Source: Zobellia uliginosa
Lineage (GTDB): Bacteria > Bacteroidota > Bacteroidia > Flavobacteriales > Flavobacteriaceae
Length of the DNA stretch: 64,000 bases
Assembly (NCBI RefSeq): GCF_018860745.1
Contig: NZ_JAHKPY010000001.1
Span: forward strand, 1-64,000
Direction: 5' to 3'
The notes below the pieces were generated by a model. The model saw only the letters and a program-made list of their open reading frames with translations. It was not told the origin of the DNA and ran no database searches. The position numbers and the translations under genes were made by a program. Positions 54,004 to 62,349 of the stretch are shown here, one piece after another; position 1 is the first letter of the stretch, and the number at the start of each line of letters is the position of its first letter.

Positions 54004-56064
54004 ATGTTAAAACTCAATACGTTCTGTTTATTCTTGTTCCTTTCTTTCTACGGAATGGCACAAAGTCCACTTCAACCAGGTTTCACCTTATTGGAAAATG
54101 GGGATTTTGAACAAGCAGAGGCTTTTTTTGAAGGTTACCTTGCAGATGACCCGAAGAATAAAACTGCACTAATATGTTACGGTCGCGCTGTAGGCTTGAG
54201 CGGCGAACCGGAAAAAGCCACAGGAATGTTTTCTGAACTTTTAAAAGAATACCCTGGCGATTTTGAAATACAGATAAATTACAACGAATCTTTTCTTTGG
54301 GACAAAAAATTTCAGCAAGCAGAGCCACTATACGCTCAGCTTGTGAAAGAGTACCCAGAAAATTTTGGAGCTGTTCTAGGATATGCCAATACCTTAAGTA
54401 ATTTAAAGAAATACGAAAAGGCATTGGAATGGGTAGAAAGAGCTTTAATTATACAACCCGGAAATATAAGTGCAAAGACCTCTAGAAAATACATGCGCCT
54501 TGGGTATGCCAACGCCTATGTAAACCAACAGAATTACAAAAAAGGAGAAACATTACTGAAAGAGATATTTGTAGATTTCCCAGAAGATAGAGATGCTTTG
54601 TTAAACCTTGCCAACCTCTATTTGATTACAAAGGAAACAGAAAAAGCAAAATCAACATACAAACGTCTTTCAACCTCCAAAAAAGATTCGATTACCGCAC
54701 TTAACGGTATTGCTCTTGCCGAACATATTGGGGAGAATGACAAACAAGCTCTGGTAATTGCGACAACAGCAAAAGAAAAAGCAATTGAGCTTGGCGATGA
54801 AACTATTAAAGAGCAGACTTATGACCGTTACGTTCAAGCTTTAATTTGGAATAGGAAGTACAAAAAAGCTAAAGAAGAGATAGCAGTGTTAGAAACTCAT
54901 TATAATAACAGAAATTGGATATATGCTCTTAAAGCAATGTTCGGACTCTACACGGGCTCTCCTAAAAAGAGTGTGGAAAATTATAATGCCATTCTCAAAA
55001 ATGATAGCACTTCTTTTGATGGTAATCTAGGAAAAGCCAATGCACTTTTCGCGGCTGACCGAATTATACCGGCTTATAATGCCGCTTTTGGTACTTTAAA
55101 GGTCTTCAAGGACCAAAAGGATGCCCTAGGTTTTATTGATAAGCTAAACATCTCCTTTACACCCACTATAGAGGAACACCTTGCCTATACTTTTGATAAT
55201 GGAAAAAACGTAGCTTTTTCAACCAATACAATTGCTACGGTACCCTTATCTACAAAGTTGAGCACTAATCTTTCGTACAATTACAGAACTACCGAAAATA
55301 CTATTACGAACAATAAGGCAAGCTCTCATGTTCTTTCAGCAGGTTTCGATTACAAACTATTCCCTAAAACTACGTTCAAGGCTGTTTTAGGTTTAAATAA
55401 ATCTAGTTTTGGTTCTGAATCTTATTCTCAGCCCGTTATAGATACAAAGCTATTGTTACAACCGTTTAAATTGCAAAATCTTGAATTGGGTTATAAGCGA
55501 GAGATTCAAAGTTTTAATGCTGACCTGATTGAACGTGAAATTGTAATGAACCATTTTGGTCTGAACTATAACCTAGGCACCAATTTTAATTTAGGATGGT
55601 ACACACAAGCTATTCACACCACACAGAGTGATAATAATACCCGAAATCTATTGTTTACATCGCTATACTACAATGTAATGCGCAAACCTGCTCTTAAGGT
55701 TGGGGTAAACTACCAATATCTTTCTTTTGCAGAGCAAGTACCTACCATTTACTTTAGTCCTGAAAAATATCAGGCCGTTGAACTATTTGCTGACTTAAGA
55801 GGTGATATATCAGTAAAGACAAAATATATGATGAGTGCGGCAACCGGTTTACAACAAGTAGAGAAAGACCCAAACACTGTAATATTTAGAGCAGAAACGG
55901 GCATTACCCATGAATTCTCTAAACGTTTTAGTGGCAATCTATATGGCAAGTACAGTAACATTGCCTCTGCGACCGCAGCTGGTTTTGAATTTACAGAAAT
56001 TGGTCTTAAATTAAAATGGCTAATGACCAAGAAGCCTCTGTTCTATAAGAAAATCGCTAAATAA
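54004..56064 (+). CDS. TPR and outer-membrane beta-barrel protein (polysaccharide exporter candidate)
   Basis: 686 aa with a signal peptide ending at GMAQ (about residue 19). Residues about 25-400 are TPR-like helical repeats (LENGDFEQAEAFFEGYLADDP, WDKKFQQAEPLYAQLVKEYP, LKKYEKALEWVERALIIQP). Residues about 410-686 are amphipathic strands of a YaiO/PgaA-like outer-membrane barrel. The TPR-plus-porin layout is that of PgaA, PelB and AlgK-AlgE, which carry polysaccharides through the periplasm and outer membrane. It stands in the EPS block, separated from the GH gene by the STAS gene. TACTCTTG at 53977-53984 is an imperfect -7 box. Confidence 0.85.
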   Translation: MLKLNTFCLFLFLSFYGMAQSPLQPGFTLLENGDFEQAEAFFEGYLADDPKNKTALICYGRAVGLSGEPEKATGMFSELLKEYPGDFEIQINYNESFLWDKKFQQAEPLYAQLVKEYPENFGAVLGYANTLSNLKKYEKALEWVERALIIQPGNISAKTSRKYMRLGYANAYVNQQNYKKGETLLKEIFVDFPEDRDALLNLANLYLITKETEKAKSTYKRLSTSKKDSITALNGIALAEHIGENDKQALVIATTAKEKAIELGDETIKEQTYDRYVQALIWNRKYKKAKEEIAVLETHYNNRNWIYALKAMFGLYTGSPKKSVENYNAILKNDSTSFDGNLGKANALFAADRIIPAYNAAFGTLKVFKDQKDALGFIDKLNISFTPTIEEHLAYTFDNGKNVAFSTNTIATVPLSTKLSTNLSYNYRTTENTITNNKASSHVLSAGFDYKLFPKTTFKAVLGLNKSSFGSESYSQPVIDTKLLLQPFKLQNLELGYKREIQSFNADLIEREIVMNHFGLNYNLGTNFNLGWYTQAIHTTQSDNNTRNLLFTSLYYNVMRKPALKVGVNYQYLSFAEQVPTIYFSPEKYQAVELFADLRGDISVKTKYMMSAATGLQQVEKDPNTVIFRAETGITHEFSKRFSGNLYGKYSNIASATAAGFEFTEIGLKLKWLMTKKPLFYKKIAK

Positions 56065-56097
56065 TTCCTCCCCCTACTTCTAGCCGTAGAACAAAAA

Positions 56098-56129
56098 AAG
56101 ACAACCTTTCACTTAAGAAAGATTGTCTT
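56098..56129. terminator. Terminator between exporter gene and 39-aa gene
   Basis: AAGACAACCTTTC (56098-56110) pairs with GAAAGATTGTCTT (56117-56129) with one mismatch. The minus-strand side is followed by seven T, so it mainly terminates the small leftward gene at 56278-56397. Confidence 0.82.
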
Positions 56130-56210
56130 GATACAAATTGTATTCTCACGAACCCAAATTAAAATGAGAATATTTTCTAGGAAAACTTGTTCCTAATACT
56201 GTTTTATATC

Positions 56211-56233
56211 TTACCTAGTAGGTAAGTACTTAC
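56211..56233. promoter_or_regulatory. Two interlocked palindromes
   Basis: TTACCTA-G-TAGGTAA (56211-56225) overlaps the perfect 12-base palindrome GTAAGTACTTAC (56222-56233). They lie between the small gene and its terminator. No T-run follows, so a protein-binding site is more likely than a terminator; the binder is unknown. Confidence 0.45.
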
Positions 56234-56277
56234 GATGGATAAAGTGTTGTTTTTAGAATAAAAAAAATCTACTTATT

Positions 56278-56397
56278 CTAATAGTTCCAGATACTCATTA
56301 CGGCTAGTACTATGCCGATGATTACTGAAACAAGCACCCCTATCAAACGTATAGCGGCTCCTTTGGTATTTAAGATGTATAGAAGATTTGCTTTCAT
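56278..56397 (-). CDS. Unannotated 39-aa single-pass membrane protein
   Basis: A short open frame on the minus strand encodes 39 residues: a polar N-terminus (MKANLLYILNTKGAAIR) and one hydrophobic helix (about residues 18-36, LIGVLVSVIIGIVLAVMS) ending WNY. It is a complete transcription unit: LytTR-type direct repeat (56480-56509), perfect -7 box (56423-56430), leader of about 19 bases, the frame, and a terminator (56098-56129). It lies directly downstream of the LytTR regulator gene. Function unknown; a small membrane modulator of the kinase or EPS machinery is inference. No homologue can be named. Confidence 0.68.
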   Translation of the reverse strand: MKANLLYILNTKGAAIRLIGVLVSVIIGIVLAVMSIWNY

Positions 56398-56422
56398 GAG
56401 TAGATGGCTTTAATATTCATTA

Positions 56423-56430
56423 CAAATTTA
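56423..56430 (-). promoter_or_regulatory. -7 box of the 39-aa gene
   Basis: Minus strand reads TAAATTTG, a TAnnTTTG match, 26 bases upstream of the small gene's start codon. Confidence 0.62.
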
Positions 56431-56479
56431 CATCTGATAATCAAAAATAGGAAAGCACTTACGGTGAATTACTTTAACC

Positions 56480-56509
56480 TATAGATGAACGGTAAAAAAT
56501 TGTAGAAGT
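56480..56509. promoter_or_regulatory. LytTR-type direct repeat upstream of the 39-aa gene
   Basis: TATAGATGA (56480-56488) and TGTAGAAGT (56501-56509), exact 21-base period. It lies 50 bases upstream of the -7 box of the small gene and just beyond the LytTR regulator's stop codon. Confidence 0.65.
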
Positions 56510-56512
56510 ACT

Positions 56513-57229
56513 TTAAACCAAATTTAAACGCCTCATGAGTTCTGGTCGATTTGATCGACTAATGGGAATTACCATCTTTTTAATTAATACACTATTATCC
56601 TCTATATCAATGATTTTAGTAAAGTTGATAACGTAGGACCTGTGAATTTGAAGAAATATTTTTTCTGGTAATTTATCCTTTATTTTCTTAAGTGTGGTAT
56701 GTACGCGGTAATCTTTATTTTCGGTTGAAATATCAATATAATCTCCTTTTGCCTTAACCACCAATATTTCATCAAAATGAAGCTTTATCAATCGCTTATC
56801 TATGTTGATATAAAGATCTTGGACAGCATCTGTATTAGAAATAGACCTTGTATTAGGTGCAGCTGTAGGTTCCTTGTCAAGAGCTTTTTTTATTTTTTGT
56901 ACGGATTTTTCAAATCTATCTGCAGTTAAAGGTTTAACCATATAGTCTACAATAGCCTCATACTCATAAGCTGCGATTGCAAATTCAGTATCAGATGTTG
57001 TCAAAACAACCTTTGGACAATTTTTTAAAGTCTGTACAAAATCAACACCGCTAAAACCGGGCATATGAATATCTAAAAAAACGACATCTACGTCTTGCTG
57101 ATTCAAAAATTTAATAGCGTCTATAGCATTATCATATTCACCAACCACATCTAACTCAGGAATTCCAGAGCAATGTTTTGCTACTATGGCCCGTGCCGTT
57201 GCCTCGTCATCTACAATAATACAAGTCAT
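56513..57229 (-). CDS. LytTR-family response regulator
   Basis: 238 aa. Receiver domain 1-120 with acid pair D7 D8, phospho-acceptor D53 in VVFLDIHMPGFSG, TTSDTEFAI and the Lys of DYMVKPLT. A LytTR DNA-binding domain covers about 135-238 (LYINIDKRLIKLHFDEILVVKAKGDYI, LQIHRSYVIN, ISRSNRPELMRR). Output regulator of the operon, receiving phosphate through the Hpt protein encoded four bases upstream. Direct repeats with LytTR geometry in the same block are its likely targets. Confidence 0.95.
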   Translation of the reverse strand: MTCIIVDDEATARAIVAKHCSGIPELDVVGEYDNAIDAIKFLNQQDVDVVFLDIHMPGFSGVDFVQTLKNCPKVVLTTSDTEFAIAAYEYEAIVDYMVKPLTADRFEKSVQKIKKALDKEPTAAPNTRSISNTDAVQDLYINIDKRLIKLHFDEILVVKAKGDYIDISTENKDYRVHTTLKKIKDKLPEKIFLQIHRSYVINFTKIIDIEDNSVLIKKMVIPISRSNRPELMRRLNLV

Positions 57230-57233
57230 GCTA

Positions 57234-57551
57234 CTATAAGGTTTTAAGAAAAGCTTCTATATTAATTAAAGTGTGTCTAAAATCTTGGTCCATATCTGTC
57301 TTACCGTCGCGTAGTTGTTCCTCAAAAGTAACTGCGTATCGGTATGCTTCTTCCATGCTTAAAATATTGAACTTATGTTTTAATTTATGCACAACATCCG
57401 CAGCTTCCAGATTGTCTTTACCATCTATGTGTTCTTTGTAACTGGCAAACTCCACAGGAAATTCATCCTTCAAGATAGAAATAAATTTTTGTTCGAACTC
57501 TATATCGTCTCCAGATAATTCTTTAATATATCTAAGGTTAGGCTGTTCCAT
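57234..57551 (-). CDS. Histidine phosphotransfer (Hpt) protein
   Basis: 105-aa four-helix-bundle Hpt. The phospho-acceptor is His55 in VVHKLKHKF, followed by the helix FNILSMEEAYRYAVTFEEQL. It shuttles phosphate between a receiver-bearing partner and the LytTR regulator, or between the NahK-like kinase, the single receiver (62350-62751) and the receiver-GT2 protein. The usual Gly after the HxLKG motif is His here (LKH). Gaps of four bases on either side show tight operon packing. Confidence 0.9.
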   Translation of the reverse strand: MEQPNLRYIKELSGDDIEFEQKFISILKDEFPVEFASYKEHIDGKDNLEAADVVHKLKHKFNILSMEEAYRYAVTFEEQLRDGKTDMDQDFRHTLINIEAFLKTL

Positions 57552-57555
57552 AACA

Positions 57556-58614
57556 CTATTTTTTTAACGTAAACGAAAAATCTGCTCCCATATTCTCCTC
57601 GGACTTTAATTCTATAGAACCACCGTATAATTTGATAATTTTTTTAGCCAACGCCAATCCTACACCTGCAGCGCTATCATTATTCTCTAATTTTTTAAAC
57701 ATTTCAAAAATCGATTCTTGATGTTTAAGTGGAATTCCTTTTCCGTTGTCCACTACAGAAAACTTCCAAAACTCTTTATCTTCTTCATATTTTATAGTGA
57801 TAATACCTTTTTCTAAATGTTCAGTTGCGGTAATTGCGTTGGTTGTTAAGTATGCGAAAACCTGTTCAATCAGATGTTTTTCAATATGGATTACCGGAAA
57901 ATGAGCATCATAATTTAAACTCACATTGTCAGGTAAAGGCAAATAACCCTCTATTTCCTTTAGTAGGATATTGATATCAACATTCATTTTAGATTCCATC
58001 TTAGAACCAATTGTAGCGTGCTCTAGAATTCCATTTATCAGGTTGTCCATTTTAACCAAATTTTCCGAGGCTAAGTTCAAATTTTCCTTGCCCTCCTCTG
58101 ATATATTGTTTTCACAGTCCTCCTTAATCCAGCTTAATAAAGCGTTTATATTACGAATAGGAGACTTTAAATCATGCGATACCATTTGCACGTAATTATT
58201 AAGTGACTCATTTTGAGATTCTAAATCTTCAAAAAGTAAGTTTTTTTCTTCTGTGATTTTGGCTACCTGGGCAGCCAAATGACTAATATGTTTTGCGAGT
58301 TTTTCTACATCAAATTCCTTACTTTCCTCTTCCTGTAATTGGTCTTCTGTTACTAGATTTGTACTCAAACTATCCATTGCCAGTTCTAGGGACACTAAAA
58401 TTTTCTTTTGTCTTTGTGCCTCTTTGGTCAACTCTCTATTTGCCTTAAACAATTCTTCTGAGCTAATTGTAGTAGCCCTTTGGATCATACTTAGCTTTTC
58501 ATCATAATTCCTGTAAGACATCTCTACGGCATCCAAGAACTTCTGCATCTCAGTATCTTCCCTGAGATGGGCAGGTAGGTTTTTCTTTAGCTGTCGTTTT
58601 AAAAGGGAGTGCAT
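57556..58614 (-). CDS. NahK-like histidine kinase paired with FIST protein
   Basis: 352 aa, no membrane segment. Residues 1-135 are coiled-coil (MHSLLKRQLKKNLPAHLR, EMSYRNYDEKLSMIQRATTISSEELFKANREL), closely recalling the N-terminus of NahK, the NosP-associated kinase of Pseudomonas. HisKA has His147 in MVSHDLKSP; HATPase motifs are NAITATEHL, DNGKGIPL and GVGLALAKKI. The start ATG shares a base with the FIST gene stop (TAATG), so the pair is coupled, as NosP-NahK pairs are. It probably exchanges phosphate with the Hpt encoded next. Confidence 0.92.
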   Translation of the reverse strand: MHSLLKRQLKKNLPAHLREDTEMQKFLDAVEMSYRNYDEKLSMIQRATTISSEELFKANRELTKEAQRQKKILVSLELAMDSLSTNLVTEDQLQEEESKEFDVEKLAKHISHLAAQVAKITEEKNLLFEDLESQNESLNNYVQMVSHDLKSPIRNINALLSWIKEDCENNISEEGKENLNLASENLVKMDNLINGILEHATIGSKMESKMNVDINILLKEIEGYLPLPDNVSLNYDAHFPVIHIEKHLIEQVFAYLTTNAITATEHLEKGIITIKYEEDKEFWKFSVVDNGKGIPLKHQESIFEMFKKLENNDSAAGVGLALAKKIIKLYGGSIELKSEENMGADFSFTLKK

Positions 58615-59747
58615 TATTCGCTAAATAAGGTTAAGGTCATAGTTTGGTTATGTAATTTACAGGCATCCTGACCAGCAAATGGAGCCATTTCTCCGTAGGA
58701 ATAAAAGCCAGTGATCGCTGTTCTATTTCCAATTACCGATATTACTTCTTCTACTTCTTCTTCCGTTCTCTGATCCATTACTAATTTTCTTCCAACACAG
58801 CTGACCAAAATAGCCAGTTCTGGCTTATTTTGTCTGCCTTTCATAGCATACTGTGCCGCCATACTTGCACCATCAACTATATCATCTACCGTAGACATCA
58901 TTAATTGCACACGTGCGCCTTCAGGAACATCTCCTGCCAAAGTCATGGTATTGGCATCATCGTCTATGGTAAGAATTGTTCGTACCAGAGGCTCTGCTTT
59001 TTCATTTATACGAACACTTAATGGGTAAAGCAAAGCAGATGTTGGCAACTCCTTTGCTTTTTCTCCCAAATATTTTTTATATAAATCCAAAGCAGGTTGA
59101 TCATCCAATTCAAAAAGTATGTTTTTTTCTGATTTTGTTATAATGCGTTCTGGTCCAAAGGGTGTCCAACCTCCATAATTGGCACTTGTTATTTCCAAAG
59201 ATTTACCATAAAAGCCAATGGCTATTATCTCTCCCTCCTTTGGGCTCTCATTGTAGGACGCAAGGGTTCTTTCAAAACGATCATCATCACCGCATAAACC
59301 GCCGGATAATCCAATATTATTTATCCTAACGTCTTCAAAACCTTCTATTAAAGCACTACCGTTTATAGAACTTCCTTCAGATACCAAGAAAATATGTTTT
59401 AAGCCTTCCTTGGAAAATTCATTGAGTAGCTTTTGTCCTAATTGATGCTCATCACTAGCTTCAGAAACATTCTTTCTCTTTACCTCAAAATTACATTTCT
59501 CAAACTCGATAGCAGTTAAAGAAACTGAACCTTGACGTACCGAATCTTCTATAATTTCACCTGCAGTACTACCAAAAACAATATGCCCATCTGGAAAAAG
59601 CGCTTTTACTTCTTTTAAAAGTGCTTGGTCTTCCAAAGCATATCTATTACCAAAAACTAAAACTAAAGGGTTATTTAACTTATGCTCGTTACCATTTAAT
59701 ATACGAAACGGTTGCTTTGCCTCTTTTACTGCCTGTGTAATTTTCAT
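58614..59747 (-). CDS. FIST-domain sensor (NosP-like)
   Basis: 377 aa with FIST_N (about 30-220; IVFGSTAGEIIEDS, GLSGGLCGDDDRF) and FIST_C (about 230-370; ITGFYSYGEMAPF, LHNQTMTLTLF) domains. FIST proteins sense small ligands; a subgroup (NosP) binds heme and nitric oxide and controls its cognate kinase. Heme ligation cannot be confirmed from sequence here, but the coupling to a NahK-like kinase and an H-NOX gene in the same operon supports gas sensing. Soluble and cytoplasmic. Confidence 0.9.
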   Translation of the reverse strand: MKITQAVKEAKQPFRILNGNEHKLNNPLVLVFGNRYALEDQALLKEVKALFPDGHIVFGSTAGEIIEDSVRQGSVSLTAIEFEKCNFEVKRKNVSEASDEHQLGQKLLNEFSKEGLKHIFLVSEGSSINGSALIEGFEDVRINNIGLSGGLCGDDDRFERTLASYNESPKEGEIIAIGFYGKSLEITSANYGGWTPFGPERIITKSEKNILFELDDQPALDLYKKYLGEKAKELPTSALLYPLSVRINEKAEPLVRTILTIDDDANTMTLAGDVPEGARVQLMMSTVDDIVDGASMAAQYAMKGRQNKPELAILVSCVGRKLVMDQRTEEEVEEVISVIGNRTAITGFYSYGEMAPFAGQDACKLHNQTMTLTLFSE

Positions 59748-59749
59748 TT

Positions 59750-61738
59750 TTAGCTATTAAGGTTAGTTGGTTCTTTCTTGATGGTAAAGTGAAATTCAGT
59801 ACCCATATCTTTTTCACTCTCCACCCACACTTCGCCTTCATAGCGATCTATAATTTTTTTAACTATTGATAGTCCTATACCCGTAGACCTTTCGTTTGCT
59901 CCTATGGATTGAAAGATCTCGAATATTTTCTTGTGATATTCCTTAGGTATCCCCACTCCATTATCTTTTATAGAAAACTGCCAATGTGATCTGTTTTCTA
60001 CAAATAATACTTCTACAAGACCTACTTCCTTCTCAATATGTACCACGGCATTAGAAAGTATATTTTGAAACAATTGATGCATTTTAGTGCGGTCTGCCGA
60101 AATAGTCGGTAATTTTTCCGGCACTACAAGATTTACATGTTCAGGTATGAATATACTTTCTTTTATACTTTCCACAACTTCATTTAAATCAACACTAGAG
60201 TTATCTAGAGCTGAGTTATTAGCTGTTGAGTATTCTAGAATTCCTTGAATTAATTTATCCATTGAAGCCACTTTTTCCTGCATCAATGTTAAATTCTCCT
60301 GACCTGCTTCATCCAGAACATCTTTGTAATCATCTTGAATCCAAGTAGCTAGAGCACTTATACTTCGTAAAGGAGACTTTAAATCATGCGAAACAATGTG
60401 CGCATATTCCTGGAGCCCCTTGTTACTCTGTTCTAATTCTTTTACCAATAGTTCTTTTTGTTCCTCAAGTAGTTTTTGTTCAGTTACATCCAAATGAATT
60501 CCAACTGAACCTATTAGTTTTTTATCATTGTCATAACGTGGTGCACCACTCACCAACCAATTTTTTTTGAGTCCCTCTTTATTTATTACTTCCAGTTCAT
60601 ATGAATTTGATTCTCCTTCTATTCGTTTCTCGTTTTCTTCATCTAGGACACTTTTATTTTGAACACTAAGTATATCACTTCCTTTTTTTCCTAAAAGTTC
60701 TTCTTCTTTAAAACCACTCATTGCGCAAAAACTCTGGTTTACAAGTTGAATAACATCATTAGTATCTACCTCTACAAGACCAAGATTCATATTGGCTATA
60801 ATACTGGCGTACTTTTCTCGCTCATAATTTAATCTCTCCTCTGCTTCGCGCTCTCTTGTAATATCTTCTACCATTGCCAAGGTGTACTTTAGATTTCCCT
60901 TAGCATCTCTAACCGCACTTACCGAGGTCTTGCCAACTAAGCAGCCCCCTTCTTTTTTATAGTATCGCTTTACAACTACTGCAGTGTCTATTTTGCCTTC
61001 AGCCATTTGCTTCCCAATTTCTTGAGATGGGGTTCCTTCAATATCCTTGGAAAAATCCGAGATTTGCATGGTTTTGAATTCTGCTTCTGTATACCCAAGA
61101 AGTTCCGTAAATGTGCTGTTGGATTTAATAATCTTACTACCTACGCTTAATACTATTCCCAAAGGAGAGCTTTCAACAATAATATCAAGCTGTTTTCTCT
61201 GTTGGTCCAACAATTCCTTAATCTCCATTTCTTGGGTAATATCTCTAATAATACCCTGAGCTCCAATAGGTTCTTGTTTTGTATTGTAAATTAAACTGCT
61301 ATTGATTTCTATCCACTTTTCATCTCCGTTCTTAACTGTAATCTTTGAGCGGTAGTTCTTAAGTGTGCCTATTTCTAGAAGATATTTAAACGATTCCGCA
61401 GTATATTGGAGATAATCCTCCTGTACAAGATTAGTTAGGTTAACCTTTTCTTTAGTGTTATCATAACCTAAAAATTCCTTGGCCGAAGCATTCATCTTTA
61501 TAACCGTGGCCTGAAGATCCATTACTACGTACGGATCTATGATATTAACAAAAACGCCATCTAGCTCGGAAACCTTTTCACTCAATAAGTTTTCGAGGGT
61601 ACTATTGGATTCCTTTAATCGTCTAGTGGTTTCGTAAAGCTCCGTAGATTTTTGTTCAAGGATTTTTTCAGCTTGTTGTCTGGCTTTCTTCTGCCGTTCT
61701 AATGCTCTTTTGAGAAGTTCAACTTCTTTATTATCCAT
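59750..61738 (-). CDS. PAS-domain histidine kinase (H-NOX-associated)
   Basis: 662 aa from the ATG at 61738 (MDNKEVELLKRALERQKKARQQ), which overlaps the H-NOX stop by eight bases (ATGGATAA); five more residues are possible from 61753. N-terminal coiled coil (1-60), three PAS domains (about 60-170, 180-295, 305-420), HisKA with the phospho-His in AHIVSHDLKSPLRS (residue 451) and HATPase (NAVVHIEKE, DNGVGIPK, GIGLSIVKKI). No receiver domain and no membrane segments. H-NOX proteins normally regulate a kinase encoded next to them, so this is the probable H-NOX partner. Confidence 0.92.
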   Translation of the reverse strand: MDNKEVELLKRALERQKKARQQAEKILEQKSTELYETTRRLKESNSTLENLLSEKVSELDGVFVNIIDPYVVMDLQATVIKMNASAKEFLGYDNTKEKVNLTNLVQEDYLQYTAESFKYLLEIGTLKNYRSKITVKNGDEKWIEINSSLIYNTKQEPIGAQGIIRDITQEMEIKELLDQQRKQLDIIVESSPLGIVLSVGSKIIKSNSTFTELLGYTEAEFKTMQISDFSKDIEGTPSQEIGKQMAEGKIDTAVVVKRYYKKEGGCLVGKTSVSAVRDAKGNLKYTLAMVEDITREREAEERLNYEREKYASIIANMNLGLVEVDTNDVIQLVNQSFCAMSGFKEEELLGKKGSDILSVQNKSVLDEENEKRIEGESNSYELEVINKEGLKKNWLVSGAPRYDNDKKLIGSVGIHLDVTEQKLLEEQKELLVKELEQSNKGLQEYAHIVSHDLKSPLRSISALATWIQDDYKDVLDEAGQENLTLMQEKVASMDKLIQGILEYSTANNSALDNSSVDLNEVVESIKESIFIPEHVNLVVPEKLPTISADRTKMHQLFQNILSNAVVHIEKEVGLVEVLFVENRSHWQFSIKDNGVGIPKEYHKKIFEIFQSIGANERSTGIGLSIVKKIIDRYEGEVWVESEKDMGTEFHFTIKKEPTNLNS

Positions 61739-62273
61739 TTTGAACAATATCAAATTTCACTTCGGTACCGTCATCTTTCAATAATTCATAACTGATTGTG
61801 GCCGTACCCCCAAAGTGTTCAAATGCTTTTTCTATAAGACCATGTGCCAAACGGTATAGACCTCTTGAGGAAGAATAGACCATGACAATATTCGTGTCCG
61901 TTTTATCCAGTATTTTAAATGTAGGTAGTTCTGCGTCTGGATATAGCTTTTTTACATGTACATGAATATGGTCTTCTATACAGTAAAGAAGCCCTAAAGG
62001 AGTATTGTAATTTTTAATGACCTCTGGATGGGAGTTGGCTAAACCTGCAAAAAGATACAGACCAAACGCATAAATAAGATCACCGACCGGAATTTTAGTT
62101 TCTTCACTTAATCCGGTAATAAGTGTTACCATCTCATTGAACTCATACGTTCCTACGGAAGTATAAATACCTTCAGATGGTAATTGACCATTTTCTATAA
62201 TATTATCTAGAGTCTCAAGGCCAAATTTTTGTTCGACCATCTCTAGAAACTCTGTAAAAACAATACCCTTCAT
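61731..62273 (-). CDS. H-NOX heme nitric oxide/oxygen-binding protein
   Basis: 180 aa, complete HNOB domain. The probable proximal heme ligand is His104 in the IEDHIHVHV segment, followed by KKLYPDAELPTF. The porphyrin-propionate motif YxSxR is intact (Y133, S135, R137 in VYSSSRGLYRLAHGL). Binds NO (and perhaps O2) and switches a partner kinase. Bacterial H-NOX proteins commonly control biofilm formation or quorum sensing. It lies 76 bases after the receiver gene and overlaps the PAS kinase gene. Confidence 0.95.
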   Translation of the reverse strand: MKGIVFTEFLEMVEQKFGLETLDNIIENGQLPSEGIYTSVGTYEFNEMVTLITGLSEETKIPVGDLIYAFGLYLFAGLANSHPEVIKNYNTPLGLLYCIEDHIHVHVKKLYPDAELPTFKILDKTDTNIVMVYSSSRGLYRLAHGLIEKAFEHFGGTATISYELLKDDGTEVKFDIVQNG

Positions 62274-62349
62274 ACTTTATGATTTATTAACTAAAAGTAG
62301 GAAAAGTTGTATTGTTTATATAATTTTTGTTGTGAAATGCACTATTCTG

